Shown in pieces: positions 1-8,251 of a stretch of 42,451 nt of DNA. The stretch spans positions 1 through 42,451 of the forward strand of contig CAMAYR010000006.1 in NCBI GenBank assembly GCA_945862355.1. Direction: 5' to 3'. The notes under the pieces were generated by a model, which was not told the DNA's origin, made no database searches, and saw only the letters and a list, made by a program, of their open reading frames with translations. The DNA is from Devosia equisanguinis (GTDB lineage Bacteria > Pseudomonadota > Alphaproteobacteria > Rhizobiales > Hyphomicrobiaceae). Made by a program: the position numbers and the translations under genes. Positions within the stretch are counted from its first letter, which is position 1. Each line of letters begins with the position of its first letter.

Positions 1-197
1 CAGCCAGCCGAACGGTGCGCAAAGTCACCGATTCAGGTAGGTTCCAAGGCGGCGAGACTATCGGGCAGGTCCTTGTCTTGTCGATCGCAGCCATCGTTGC
101 AAGCCGCCAGAAATTGAGAGAGCAGCACCAGTTCACCGCTCGCGAGGAGCGCGACAATCAATCGGAGCTCGATACGAGAGGCTCCACCGGCCCCACG
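1..197. other. Left edge, no confident gene
   Basis: No well-supported gene was found here. The most gene-like reading is a minus-strand frame from a TTG near 161 to a stop at 33-35, about 42 residues, with a hydrophobic start (LIVALLASGELVLLSQFLAA) and then CNDGCDRQDKD. It resembles a short exported or lipoprotein-like peptide, but it lacks a clear ribosome binding site and I recognise no family. The neighbouring phosphatase gene reads leftward and ends at 198. Confidence 0.3.
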
Positions 198-773
198 TCA
201 GAACGACATCTTGAGCCGCCGCGCATGAACCTCGCCGTTCCCCGGATACGTGACCTCGATGATCGTCGTGTAGTCGTTCTCGTCCCATGACCTCGGATAG
301 GAATCCGGCGCGCCGCCCAGCGCCGCCACGAGCCCCGGCAGCTCCGAATGCCGCCAACTGATCACGCCGACCTTGCCGAAATAGCGAGGCTTGTCGCGCA
401 GCATCTCGATAAGCTCGTCGACATCGTCATCGTCGATTTTGGCTCTGATCTCGAGCGCCAACGCAGCGGCCAGCGGCTCCAGCGTTTCCAGTGGCCGCCG
501 CGACCGCTTCGAGGTCCTCGCCGCGATCAGGAATTCCGGTTGCCCGAACGTCGCCGGGATATACGCGACCAACTGCTCGGCCCGCCGCCTGCCCGGAAGC
601 GACAAATGCGGGTCGCGCTTGTCCCCCGACTTCTCCGCGTGTCGCATGACGATGAGGCGCGACGGCCCCGTCCCCGGTGGAAACGGCGACGCGCCAAGCG
701 GCGGCTGCGGCACACCGGGAGGCGACTGCGGCGCCCGCACGAAAAGCCGCTTGATCCACTGGAGCAGACCCAC
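198..773 (-). CDS. Histidine phosphatase family protein (phosphoglycerate mutase-like)
   Basis: This 191-residue protein has the histidine phosphatase signature: VMRHAEKSG at residues 42-50, with the phosphorylated histidine at 45, and a second histidine in SWRHSELPG (about residue 142) that fits the conserved C-terminal catalytic His. LSLPGRRRAEQL and ARTSKRSRRPLETL fit the arginine-rich phosphate pocket. The first 40 residues are a proline-rich leader without a convincing signal peptide. The start is GTG at 773; AGGA lies about 13 bases upstream, so the start is not certain. The family removes phosphate from small molecules or proteins, and the substrate cannot be told from sequence. It lies downstream of the saccharopine-dehydrogenase-like gene on the same strand, with 128 bases between them. 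Confidence 0.85.
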   Translation of the reverse strand: MGLLQWIKRLFVRAPQSPPGVPQPPLGASPFPPGTGPSRLIVMRHAEKSGDKRDPHLSLPGRRRAEQLVAYIPATFGQPEFLIAARTSKRSRRPLETLEPLAAALALEIRAKIDDDDVDELIEMLRDKPRYFGKVGVISWRHSELPGLVAALGGAPDSYPRSWDENDYTTIIEVTYPGNGEVHARRLKMSF

Positions 774-815
774 CGTTCAGCGTTCCTCAGCGACCAGAAG
801 TAGCGACTATCGGCC

Positions 816-835
816 CCTCGGCCCCCAGGCCGAGG
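816..835. terminator. Stem-loop between two minus-strand genes
   Basis: CCTCGGCC and GGCCGAGG form a perfect 8-bp stem around a CCCA loop. It lies past the end of the saccharopine-dehydrogenase-like gene (ends 902), where a terminator would be expected, but no T-run follows on the minus strand. It could instead be a transcript-stabilising hairpin. Confidence 0.25.
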
Positions 836-901
836 ACGCGACCGCGTCCCGGCGCAAGTGCGCCGCCCCGGCCGGAGCGCGACTAGCGCGTGAGGCCACA
901 A

Positions 902-2116
902 TCAAGTCTCGACCTTGAACAGCTCCTTCTGGTCGGACTTCTTGACGTCGACCAAGTGCCACGGCAGCCCCTGCTTGCCGATCTCGTCCATGAACGGCTT
1001 CGACGGAAGCTGCTCGACGTTGAACACGCCCTTACCCGACCAGTGGCCCTGGAACAGCATCATGGCGCCGACGACGGGGGGCACGCCGGTGGTGTAGGAG
1101 ACGGCTTGCGCGCCCGTCTCCTTATAGCATTTGGCGTGATCGCAGACGTTGAAGATCATCGCCCGCTTCTCTTTCCCGCCCTTCTTGCCGACGAAGATGC
1201 AGCCAATCGACGTCTTGCCCGTGTAGTTCTCGCCGAGCGAGGACGGCGGCGGCAGCAGCTCCTTCAGGAACTCGATCGGGATTACGGGATTGCCCTTGTA
1301 CATGACCGGGTCGATGCGGGTCATGCCGACGTTCTGCAGCACATCGAGATGCTTGATGTAGTTGTCCGAGAACGTCATCCAGAAGCGGATCTGCTCAAGC
1401 CCCTTGATGTTGAGGACGAGGCTCTCCTCTTCCTCGTGATAGATCAGGTAGCTCTTGCGCGGACCGACTTCCGGATAGTCGATCATGGCCGAGATCGACA
1501 GCGGATCGATCTCGATCCACTTGCCCTTCTTCCAGTATTTGCCGCGCTGGGTGACCTCGCGCAGGTTGATCTCGGGATTGAAGTTCGTGGCGAACGCCTT
1601 GCCGTGGCTGCCGTCGTTGCAATCCACGATGTCGATCTGGTTGATCTCGTCGAACAGGAATTCCTGCGCGTAGGCGCAATAGATGTTCGACATGCCCGGA
1701 TCGAACCCGCAGCCCAGGATCGCCATGATGCCCTTCTTCGCGAACTTCTCGTGATAGGGCCACTGGTACTTGTAGGTGAACTTGGCCTCGTCGCGCGGCT
1801 CGTAGTTGGCCGTATCCATATAGTGCACGCCCGTCTTCAGGCACGCATCCATGATGGCGAGGTCCTGGTAGGGGAGCGCCATGTTGATGATCAGATCGGG
1901 CTTGACCTTCTCGATCAGCGCGACCGTCTCCTTGACGTTGTCGGCGTCGACCTGATGCACGCCGACCTTGCCCTGGCAGCGCGCGGCGACCTTCTTGCAG
2001 CTCTCCAGTCGGCGCGAGGCGAGATTGATCTTCTTGAACACGTCGCGGTTCATCGCGCACTTCTGCGCGACGACAGAGCCGGCGGCGCCTGCGCCGATGA
2101 TGAGCACGCTGTCCAT
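902..2116 (-). CDS. Saccharopine dehydrogenase-fold enzyme, probable carboxynorspermidine synthase
   Basis: The 404-residue product opens with a dinucleotide-binding motif (VLIIGAGAAGSVVAQK) and carries features of the saccharopine dehydrogenase / carboxynorspermidine dehydrogenase family: INMALPYQDLAIMDAC, GVHYMDTANYEPRDEA and GCGFDPGMSNIY. That enzyme reductively condenses aspartate semialdehyde with a diamine in the alternative spermidine pathway. The partner decarboxylase gene (nspC) is not visible in the window, so the polyamine role is a family-level inference; a lysine-related reductase is the alternative. ATG at 2116 is preferred over GTG at 2119 because GGAGG sits five bases ahead of it. 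The histidine kinase gene upstream on the same strand ends 170 bases away. Confidence 0.85.
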   Translation of the reverse strand: MDSVLIIGAGAAGSVVAQKCAMNRDVFKKINLASRRLESCKKVAARCQGKVGVHQVDADNVKETVALIEKVKPDLIINMALPYQDLAIMDACLKTGVHYMDTANYEPRDEAKFTYKYQWPYHEKFAKKGIMAILGCGFDPGMSNIYCAYAQEFLFDEINQIDIVDCNDGSHGKAFATNFNPEINLREVTQRGKYWKKGKWIEIDPLSISAMIDYPEVGPRKSYLIYHEEEESLVLNIKGLEQIRFWMTFSDNYIKHLDVLQNVGMTRIDPVMYKGNPVIPIEFLKELLPPPSSLGENYTGKTSIGCIFVGKKGGKEKRAMIFNVCDHAKCYKETGAQAVSYTTGVPPVVGAMMLFQGHWSGKGVFNVEQLPSKPFMDEIGKQGLPWHLVDVKKSDQKELFKVET

Positions 2117-2286
2117 CACAACCTCCGCTGGGAAATATCACGAGACTGGCAGCACCTGCCGCCGAGACGAGCGCGCCAGATGCGCGGTGAGCTTCATCCG
2201 CGCACATAGGGCAATCGCTGCCCCCTTTCAACACGCAATCAGGCAAGCTGCGCGATTAGGTAAACCACAACCGCAAACCGGGCACA

Positions 2287-3054
2287 TCACACCGGGACGA
2301 CGCGATTTTGCGGTAGGACCACCGCGACGCACGTGCCGACGCCAAGCTGGCTGTCGATCGACAAGGCTCCGCCGTTCGCCGCGGCAAGCGCCCGCACCAG
2401 CGGCAGACCGAGCCCGCTGCTCCCGGACCTTCGCTGAGCCGGTGGATAGGCCGCGTCTCCCGTACTGATTCGCGAGAGCTCGGTGGGCGTCATGCCATCG
2501 CCGGTATCGCTGACACTGATGGTCACCCCATCCCCCGGCGCGTAAGCCAGAGCCACCATCACTGCCCCACCCGGCGGCGTAAAGCGCACAGCGTTGGCGA
2601 ACAGGTTGTTGAGGATCTGCCTGATGCTGCGGCGATCCGCGATGACATGAGGCAAGCCATCGCCGATGGCAGCCGACAGCGCCACACCGGCTCTAGCCGC
2701 AACTGGCTCCATCGCCGATACAATACCTCGCACGATCGGCGCCAGATCCAACTCGGCGAACTCCATCGGGCCGCCTGTCGCCCGCGCCGAGCCCGCCGAT
2801 TCGAGAAACGCAGCGAGCACGGCATTGGCATGCGCTACGCTCTCGTGGATGTCGGCGGCATACCCGCAGTATCGGGAGTTGCCCAGCGGCCCCAACCGCT
2901 CGTCTTTGATCATTTCGGACAACACCGAGATGGCGCTGAGCGGCGTTCGCAACTCGTGGGCGAGCCGTGCGACATCGAGCGGCGCATCCTGATCCTCGCG
3001 CCGCGCAGAACTGTCCCCAACCTCACCCGCGCGCCCTGGGCTTCGACTCACCAA
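2287..3054 (-). CDS. Sensor histidine kinase without sensor domain
   Basis: A 255-residue histidine kinase core. The phospho-acceptor helix reads ARLAHELRTPLSAI with the histidine at 33. The ATPase domain has an N box (QILNNLFANAVRFTPPGG, residues 146-163), a G1 box (DTGDGM, 183-188) and a G2 box (SGLGLPLVRAL from 213). There is no membrane segment, PAS or HAMP domain ahead of the kinase core, only about 25 polar residues, so it is probably cytoplasmic and takes its input from a partner. No response regulator is adjacent. The start is non-ATG: TTG at 3054 or GTG at 3051, the latter six bases after AGGA. It is divergent from the phasin gene, with 196 bases between them. Confidence 0.85.
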   Translation of the reverse strand: MVSRSPGRAGEVGDSSARREDQDAPLDVARLAHELRTPLSAISVLSEMIKDERLGPLGNSRYCGYAADIHESVAHANAVLAAFLESAGSARATGGPMEFAELDLAPIVRGIVSAMEPVAARAGVALSAAIGDGLPHVIADRRSIRQILNNLFANAVRFTPPGGAVMVALAYAPGDGVTISVSDTGDGMTPTELSRISTGDAAYPPAQRRSGSSGLGLPLVRALAAANGGALSIDSQLGVGTCVAVVLPQNRVVPV

Positions 3055-3250
3055 CCATCCTCACGCCGTTGCCTTCTTCCGCCGTCACAAAGCGCACCGG
3101 CCATCCTCGCCGTCAAGAGCTTGTCTTTGATGCAGAATATCTTCACATCTCCAGCCCTGGCGGAGCGCGCGCGCACAACGCTTCCCTCGCAGCCGGCTCG
3201 GCACTACAGTGCCAAGCATCAAAGTGATCGAGATCGAGAGGGCTGAAACC

Positions 3251-3625
3251 ATGGTCGACATTCCGAAAATGGAGATCCCCGACGCTGTCCGTCAGGCTGC
3301 CGAAAAAAACGTCGAGCAGGCACGCGTGTCATACAGCCAGCTGATGGAGATGATGCGGAAGTCGCAGGAGCAGCTGATGCGCTCGTCCGAGGCGATGACC
3401 GAATCCACCCTCGATCTGCAATCGAGAATGTTTCGGTTCACCGAGGAAAACCTCGAGGCCGGCTTCAAGCTCGCTGGCGACCTCGCCAGAGCGCGCGACA
3501 TGAAGGACTACATGGAGATCCAGGCCCGTCACGCGCAACGGCAAATGCAGGTATACGCCCTGCAGGCCCAGGAACTCGGCAGCCTCATGGCCGAGGCCGC
3601 GCAACGCGCACAGCCGAAGAAATAG
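3251..3625 (+). CDS. Phasin family protein
   Basis: A 124-residue, highly charged, almost entirely helical protein of the phasin type. Phasins coat polyhydroxyalkanoate granules and limit their size. The region from AAEKNVEQARVSYSQLME to the C-terminal AAQRAQPKK has the amphipathic heptad character of the family, with FTEENLEAGFKLAGDLARA in the middle. It has no cysteines and no membrane segments. ATG at 3251 follows GAGAGGG by about eight bases; an in-frame ATG at 3209 lacks a binding site. No polyhydroxyalkanoate synthase is in the window, so the granule role rests on the family alone. Confidence 0.85.
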   Translation: MVDIPKMEIPDAVRQAAEKNVEQARVSYSQLMEMMRKSQEQLMRSSEAMTESTLDLQSRMFRFTEENLEAGFKLAGDLARARDMKDYMEIQARHAQRQMQVYALQAQELGSLMAEAAQRAQPKK

Positions 3626-3662
3626 CTGCCGAGCCGATAGCGCAGCCGGGCCACCGATGCTG

Positions 3663-3682
3663 TGCCGAGCAGGCCCTCGGCA
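3663..3682. terminator. Weak stem-loop between convergent genes
   Basis: TGCCGAG and CTCGGCA form a perfect 7-bp stem with a 6-base loop, between the end of the phasin gene and the end of the minus-strand 40-residue gene. It is well placed for a shared terminator, but no T-run follows on either strand. Confidence 0.25.
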
Positions 3683-3704
3683 AGCGGCAAACAATTGCGG
3701 CCTG

Positions 3705-3827
3705 CTAATGCGCCCCCTTCGGCCACAGCAGTGCCGCGAGCACGATCGCCCAGACGATGCCCCAACCCACCCACGTGATGGTCGGATGTGCCGCCTGCCA
3801 TTCCAGAATGCGCTTGTGAAGGGCCAC
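3705..3827 (-). CDS. Small single-span membrane protein, 40 residues
   Basis: Not a recognised family. The reading frame starts with GTG at 3827, preceded by AAGGAG six bases upstream, a strong ribosome binding site for so short a frame. The product begins with a short basic amphipathic stretch (ALHKRILEWQAAHP) followed by one hydrophobic span (WVGWGIVWAIVLAALLW) and ends PKGAH. The likely topology is a short N-terminal helix and one membrane helix. It lies 47 bases downstream of the 74-residue gene and is probably co-transcribed with it. Small size leaves some doubt, but the binding site and helix argue for a real gene. Confidence 0.55.
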   Translation of the reverse strand: MALHKRILEWQAAHPTITWVGWGIVWAIVLAALLWPKGAH

Positions 3828-3874
3828 GACATCTCCTTGCAACGCTGACTTGGGCTCCGGCCCTGTTCGAGCCG

Positions 3875-4099
3875 CTATTCGCTCCGACCTGACCGGGACC
3901 GCTCGCGAGCCTTCTCGGAAAGCTGCTCGTCCAGCATGGCCTCCAGCTCCACGAGATCGGCGGGCAGCGGCATACCGAACGCCTTCATTTGCGTGAGCTT
4001 GTTGTGCAGCAGGAACTCCAGCTCCTCGCTGTCGCTCGGCTTGTCGGCCAGCTGGGCGATCAATTGTGCAATCTCGGCCTTGATGAGCTCGAATGCCAT
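3875..4099 (-). CDS. Hypothetical protein, 74 residues, helical
   Basis: A small acidic/basic helical protein of no recognised family. ATG at 4099 is preceded by GGAGG seven bases upstream, a clear binding site that rules out the longer in-frame start at 4156. The sequence alternates leucine-rich and charged residues (IAQLIAQLADKPSDSEELEF, then LVELEAMLDEQLSEKARE), suggesting a helical hairpin or coiled coil, and ends in a basic tail. There is no signal peptide or membrane span. It is followed by the 40-residue membrane protein gene, and the two may form a small operon. Confidence 0.6.
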   Translation of the reverse strand: MAFELIKAEIAQLIAQLADKPSDSEELEFLLHNKLTQMKAFGMPLPADLVELEAMLDEQLSEKARERSRSGRSE

Positions 4100-4335
4100 T
4101 TGTGTCCTCCGTTTGCCGCAGGTGGCGCAGCGGATCGCGCAGCCGAATCTGCCCACGAGAACCAGAAATTGCCTTGATGCTGCGCAAGTCCTGCCGCGAT
4201 GTTCGCGCGACGACGCGAAAGAATCTTCGAGAACGGCGGCAGCACGACGCTCTCTCTAACCGCGGAATCGGGCCAGTGAACCCGAACCAGTGAATTCGAA
4301 CCTCCAGGCATCGCCGAAGGCGCAGCATCGAGCGG

Positions 4336-5919
4336 TCAAGACAACCGGAATACACCCCGCTCCTGCCCGTCGAGCTGGGCGATGAGCCCTTGCTCCCAGG
4401 CGAGATAGCCCCGCGCCGCCTCTACGTTGCCTTCGTGCCGGTCGTGCACGAAGAACAGGTAGTCGATGCAGTCCGCATCGGCAGGAAGACGCGGTGTTGC
4501 CACCAGGGGAAATCCGGCATCAGCCCAAGCATCCACACCGCCGGCGAGCACCCCGACCTCACGTCCTCCGGCAGCCCCCAGCTCCGCAGCAGCCAGTGCG
4601 GCCGTATCGGCATGGTCCGCGACGAGTACGACATGCCGGCCGGAAACCATGCTCATCAACCTGTCGAGCCGCGGGCGAATGCCCCATATCGCATTTGGAA
4701 TATGGGCCTTTCGGTACTCGAACGCGGCGCGTACATCCACAATCGCGATGGTGCTGCCCGCGATCGCCTCCGCCAGCTTGGCAGCGGCAATAGTCTGCAG
4801 TGGCTGCCCCTGCCACCTCGGCGCTGACTTGCTCCGCGGCAATGACGCACCCGCAGCGATACCACCCTCGAGCACAGCGACCCGGTGACCGAGCTGGGCG
4901 AGCCACCGCGCCATCATCGGCGCCCGAATGCCGTCGTCGTCGGCAAGCACGATCTGGCCCCGCAGCACGCCCACCCATTGGTCGGTCGATTGCACGAGTT
5001 GCCCGCCCGGCGCGTGTTGGAAGCCCGGCGCGGAGCCGGCCGCGTACTCTTCCGGCGTGCGCACGTCGAGCAGATATACAGTCCGCGCCTCGTCGGCGAG
5101 CCAGCGGGCCACCTCGTCGGCCTTCACGAACCCGACGCCGGCTTTGACAGCCATATCTCGAGCGTGAGCTGCACGCTCAACTAGGAGCGCCGCCGGAGGC
5201 AGGCTGGAGCTATGCCGGCGCGCAGCCCCACGCTCCAGCTCGAGCCCGGCCAGAAACCACCCCTGCGTTCCGTTCTCGAGCGCCACCACCGGATTCGGCA
5301 CGCCCAGCGCGATCAGCGTCTCCGCCCCGAGGATCGAGCGGGTACGCCCCGCGCAGTTGACGACGATGCGTGTCGCAGGATCGGGGGCAAGCTCCTGAAT
5401 CCGCAAGGCGAGTTCACCGTTGGGGCAGCAGATGCCGCCCGGAATGTTCATTCGCCGGTATTCGGTGAACGGCCGGCCGTCGACGACGACGAGGTTCTCC
5501 CCCGCCTCCTGCGCCTGCTTGAGCGCCTCGGCCGAGATCCGCGGCGTATGCCGCTGATGCTCGAGCAGCTCGCCGAACGTCTTGCTCGGCACATTCACGC
5601 CAGCATAAAGCGTGAAGCCCGCCTCGCGCCATCCCGGTGCCCCCCCGGTCATCACGTGAACATTTCGATAGCCCATCGCCTCCGCCGCGCGCGCAGCACG
5701 CCCGGCGACACCGTCGCCGTCGTCGAGCAGCACCATGCGTACGTTGACGTTCGGGGCCAGCCGCGCGACCTCAGGCTCGAACCGGCTGAAGGGCACCGGC
5801 ACAGCCTGGAACGGATGGCCCTCGCCGTACTGGCCGTGCTCCCGAATGTCGAGGAAGGCGAGCTCTTCGTTGTCCGCAAGCCACGCCTTCACCGTCTTGG
5901 CATCGACTTGGTCGGCCAT
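4336..5919 (-). CDS. Four-domain rhodanese-like sulfurtransferase
   Basis: A 527-residue protein of four tandem rhodanese-like domains, roughly 1-115, 125-240, 260-365 and 375-475, then a short C-terminal segment (IDYLFFVHDRHEGN). Each repeat has the AFLDIRE / VVDGRPFTEY / LLDVRTPEEY / IVDVRAAFEY type of N-terminal motif. Only the second has a cysteine in the active-site loop (VVNCAGRTRS, Cys189). The equivalent positions read LLDDGDGVAG, LADDDGIRAP and VADHADTAA, so those domains are probably non-catalytic. Rhodaneses move sulfane sulfur from thiosulfate or persulfides to acceptors. ATG at 5919 is preferred over GTG at 5928 because GGAG lies eight bases ahead. The gene follows the TPP enzyme by 73 bases on the same strand, so co-transcription is likely. 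Confidence 0.88.
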   Translation of the reverse strand: MADQVDAKTVKAWLADNEELAFLDIREHGQYGEGHPFQAVPVPFSRFEPEVARLAPNVNVRMVLLDDGDGVAGRAARAAEAMGYRNVHVMTGGAPGWREAGFTLYAGVNVPSKTFGELLEHQRHTPRISAEALKQAQEAGENLVVVDGRPFTEYRRMNIPGGICCPNGELALRIQELAPDPATRIVVNCAGRTRSILGAETLIALGVPNPVVALENGTQGWFLAGLELERGAARRHSSSLPPAALLVERAAHARDMAVKAGVGFVKADEVARWLADEARTVYLLDVRTPEEYAAGSAPGFQHAPGGQLVQSTDQWVGVLRGQIVLADDDGIRAPMMARWLAQLGHRVAVLEGGIAAGASLPRSKSAPRWQGQPLQTIAAAKLAEAIAGSTIAIVDVRAAFEYRKAHIPNAIWGIRPRLDRLMSMVSGRHVVLVADHADTAALAAAELGAAGGREVGVLAGGVDAWADAGFPLVATPRLPADADCIDYLFFVHDRHEGNVEAARGYLAWEQGLIAQLDGQERGVFRLS

Positions 5920-5992
5920 AGGCGCCACTCCGCAATAAGAATTTCAATTCAGGCAGTGCGGCGCCAACCCCACGGAGCTGGCGCCGGAAGTC

Positions 5993-7798
5993 TCAACGCT
6001 CGCGTGTCACGATCGTGTCGACAAGCGCCGGCTTACCGCTCTTGACCACCTCGAGCGCACGGCGGATCGCCGCCTGCACGTCGTTCGGGTTCTCGATCGG
6101 TCCCTCGCCCCACACGCCCATCGAGCGCGCCATTGCCCCGAAGTCCGGTTCCGGACCGTAGAGATCCATGCCGATGTGCGCCTTGGTCTCGTCCGTGCCG
6201 CGCACCCGCGCCATGCGGATCTGGTGCTCCCAGTCGTTGTAGTAGGCGCGGTTGTTGTACATCACGATGAGGATCGGGATCTCGAACTTCGCCGCCACCC
6301 ACAGCGCGCCTGCATCGAACATCAGGTCGCCGTCCGGCTGCAGATCGACGACGACGCGCCCCGAGCCCTTGTGGGCCAGCGCGACGCCGAGCGAGATGCC
6401 GATCTGCGTCGACGTGCCGAGCTCCGTGCCTGGATGGCGATAGGGCTTGTCGAAATCCCACATCTTGCGCACCTGGCGCTTGAGATCGTTGGCCGACAGC
6501 ACCCAATCCTCGTCCTTGATGACCTCCCAAACCTCGTGCGCGAGGCGGGCCTGCGTCATCGGCGCGGCATCCCAGTTGGCCCGCGCCTCTTCCTGCCAGC
6601 GCGCCCAGGTCTTCTTGGTGCGCTCCCCGATCGCCTTCTTTCGCTTGTCGATCTTCGTCTGGAGCTTGGCGTCCTTTGCGATGCCGGCCTTGACGAGCTT
6701 CGTCAACTCCTTGGCACCTAGAACGGAATCGCCGATCGCGCGCACCGAGCACGGCTGCATCCGGCAGTAATCCATCGACCACTTCGAGATCCCGATCTCA
6801 CCGAAGCCGATCTCGGCCCAGTCGCAGTCGGTCGGCGGCAACGATTCGAGCTGGCGCAGCGCGTTGTTGAGCTCGTGCGTAGCCTTCTCGTAATCCTTGA
6901 CATCGAGGCCGAGGATCAAGTCGCGATCCTTGAATATCGATTTGTCGAGGCTGACGCACAACGGGTGCTTGTTGGGGAAGGAGAGCGCGTTGTTGATGTC
7001 CCACACCGGCGCGCCGACGGTCTCGGAAAGCTCCACGAGGCTCTCGAAGCCGCCTTGCCGCCGGCCGTGGTACTCTGCCATCAGCAGCGGATTTTCCGAC
7101 TTCATCAGCTTGTCCGCGATGGCCTGGAGCGCCTCGGTATCCGGCATCATCGGCGAAGGCACCTTGGCTGCCGCGATCGGCGGCATCACCACGTCCTCGG
7201 TCAGCGGGCTCTCCTGAAGCCCCGCGTCGTAGCACATGTAGATCGGGCCCTGCGGCTCGGTCATCATGATCGAGTAGGCGCGCGCGAAGCTCTCTGGAAC
7301 GCCATGAACAGATGTCGGCTGGTAGTCCCACTTGGTGTAGTCGCGAACCGCATTGCCCTGGACGAGCGCGGTATGCGTCCAGTCGATGTGCGGACGGCGC
7401 TTGGCCTCGTCCATCGGCCCCGTCGCGCCCATGATGAAGACCGGCACGCGGTCGATGAAGGCGTAGTAGATCGCCAGGTTGCAATGGAGCAGGCCGACGA
7501 GGTTGTGCACGATCGCAACCATCGGCTTGCCCGACGCCTTCGCGTAGCCGTGCGCGATCTGGATCGCGATCTCCTCGTGATTGCAGACCATCATCGCCGG
7601 CTCGTTGTTGCCGTAGTTCACGAGGCTGTCGTGCAGCCCGCGGAACGAGGCGCCGGGATTGAGCGAGATGTGGGGGAAGTCGAATTGCTTGATCAGGTCG
7701 ACGATGACGTCGGACTGCCAGCCGCGATAGTTCTTGTTGACCTTCGTCGATCCACTCGTGCTCGGCTCGAACAACTGACCCGCCTTGGGCTTCTTCAT
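5993..7798 (-). CDS. Thiamine pyrophosphate-requiring enzyme, acetolactate synthase-like
   Basis: A 601-residue enzyme with the three-part layout of ThDP decarboxylases and synthases. The N-terminal pyrimidine domain carries the cofactor-activating glutamate in CNHEEIAIQIAHGYAKASG (about Glu75). A central domain follows, and the C-terminal pyrophosphate domain has the metal/ThDP motif DGDLMFDAGALW through MYNN (about 489-516). It is longer than most family members because of a lysine-rich helical insert near residues 400-440 (KIDKRKKAIGERTKKTW). The reaction is not identifiable: carboligation, oxo-acid decarboxylation or acetyltransfer are all possible. ATG at 7798 has GAGGAG upstream. The multi-rhodanese gene lies directly downstream, which raises the possibility of a sulfur-containing substrate; that link is inference. 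Confidence 0.88.
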   Translation of the reverse strand: MKKPKAGQLFEPSTSGSTKVNKNYRGWQSDVIVDLIKQFDFPHISLNPGASFRGLHDSLVNYGNNEPAMMVCNHEEIAIQIAHGYAKASGKPMVAIVHNLVGLLHCNLAIYYAFIDRVPVFIMGATGPMDEAKRRPHIDWTHTALVQGNAVRDYTKWDYQPTSVHGVPESFARAYSIMMTEPQGPIYMCYDAGLQESPLTEDVVMPPIAAAKVPSPMMPDTEALQAIADKLMKSENPLLMAEYHGRRQGGFESLVELSETVGAPVWDINNALSFPNKHPLCVSLDKSIFKDRDLILGLDVKDYEKATHELNNALRQLESLPPTDCDWAEIGFGEIGISKWSMDYCRMQPCSVRAIGDSVLGAKELTKLVKAGIAKDAKLQTKIDKRKKAIGERTKKTWARWQEEARANWDAAPMTQARLAHEVWEVIKDEDWVLSANDLKRQVRKMWDFDKPYRHPGTELGTSTQIGISLGVALAHKGSGRVVVDLQPDGDLMFDAGALWVAAKFEIPILIVMYNNRAYYNDWEHQIRMARVRGTDETKAHIGMDLYGPEPDFGAMARSMGVWGEGPIENPNDVQAAIRRALEVVKSGKPALVDTIVTRER

Positions 7799-7957
7799 TC
7801 CGCTCTCCTCGTCGGTGCTGGCGTCTCCTGCAGGCTTCGTAGCAGAGGTTTCCCGCCCCGGCCAACACCCACACGCCGGGAAGATTGCGACGGATATGGC
7901 CGCCCCGCCCCGTTTGGCAGGAGGAGAGGCTCTGCCTCGTCTCCACATCCGAGCCAA

Positions 7958-8018
7958 GTGATACCGTCGAGACTGATGTTTGTCAGATAGGCGATCGGCT
8001 GGATCTCGACGGTATCAC
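7958..8018. repeat. Perfect 15-bp inverted repeat
   Basis: GTGATACCGTCGAGA (7958-7972) is exactly mirrored by TCTCGACGGTATCAC (8004-8018), with 31 bases between. A short nested pairing (CTGA...TCAG) is also visible inside. The right arm overlaps the stop codon of the minus-strand frame at 8015-8251, and the element sits upstream of the TPP enzyme. A transcript hairpin or a REP-like element are both possible; there is no T-run to call it a simple terminator. Confidence 0.7.
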
Positions 8019-8251
8019 GCGGGCGGGGTTGGCGTCGCGGCTTCCTGCAATGCCCGCAACGCAATGACATACCCGCGAGCAGCCTCGCGGACGAGCCAGA
8101 CATTCTGCTCGTCGGCATGGGCGGTCGTATTGCCCAACACAAACGAGTGTCCCCTCGGGAACTGCGCTTTTGCCTCGGCTCGGACAGATTGGACAACTAA
8201 ACCGCACGCCTTGAGCAGGGATACGGCGATGCACTCGAGGTTGAAAGTCAT
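8015..8251 (-). CDS. Hypothetical protein, 78 residues
   Basis: No family recognised. The minus-strand frame has third-position GC bias typical of coding sequence here, especially in the second half (QFPRGHSFVLGNTTAHADEQ to the end in ATPTPPA). No membrane segment or signal peptide is evident. ATG at 8251 is the only good start I see, without an obvious binding site, and it would overlap the start of the divergent plus-strand gene by 23 bases. One of the two start sites may therefore be misplaced. The stop codon falls in the right arm of the inverted repeat at 7958-8018. Confidence 0.4.
   Translation of the reverse strand: MTFNLECIAVSLLKACGLVVQSVRAEAKAQFPRGHSFVLGNTTAHADEQNVWLVREAARGYVIALRALQEAATPTPPA

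Noticed and set aside
890-2209. Long plus-strand frame opposite the saccharopine-dehydrogenase-like gene
   Set aside because: It is the antisense shadow of a gene with clear family motifs; its composition is typical of mirrored GC-rich coding sequence.
4275-4310. GGTTCGAATTC on the minus strand suggesting a tRNA T-arm
   Set aside because: The flanking bases do not form the 5-bp T stem, and no acceptor, D or anticodon arm could be built.
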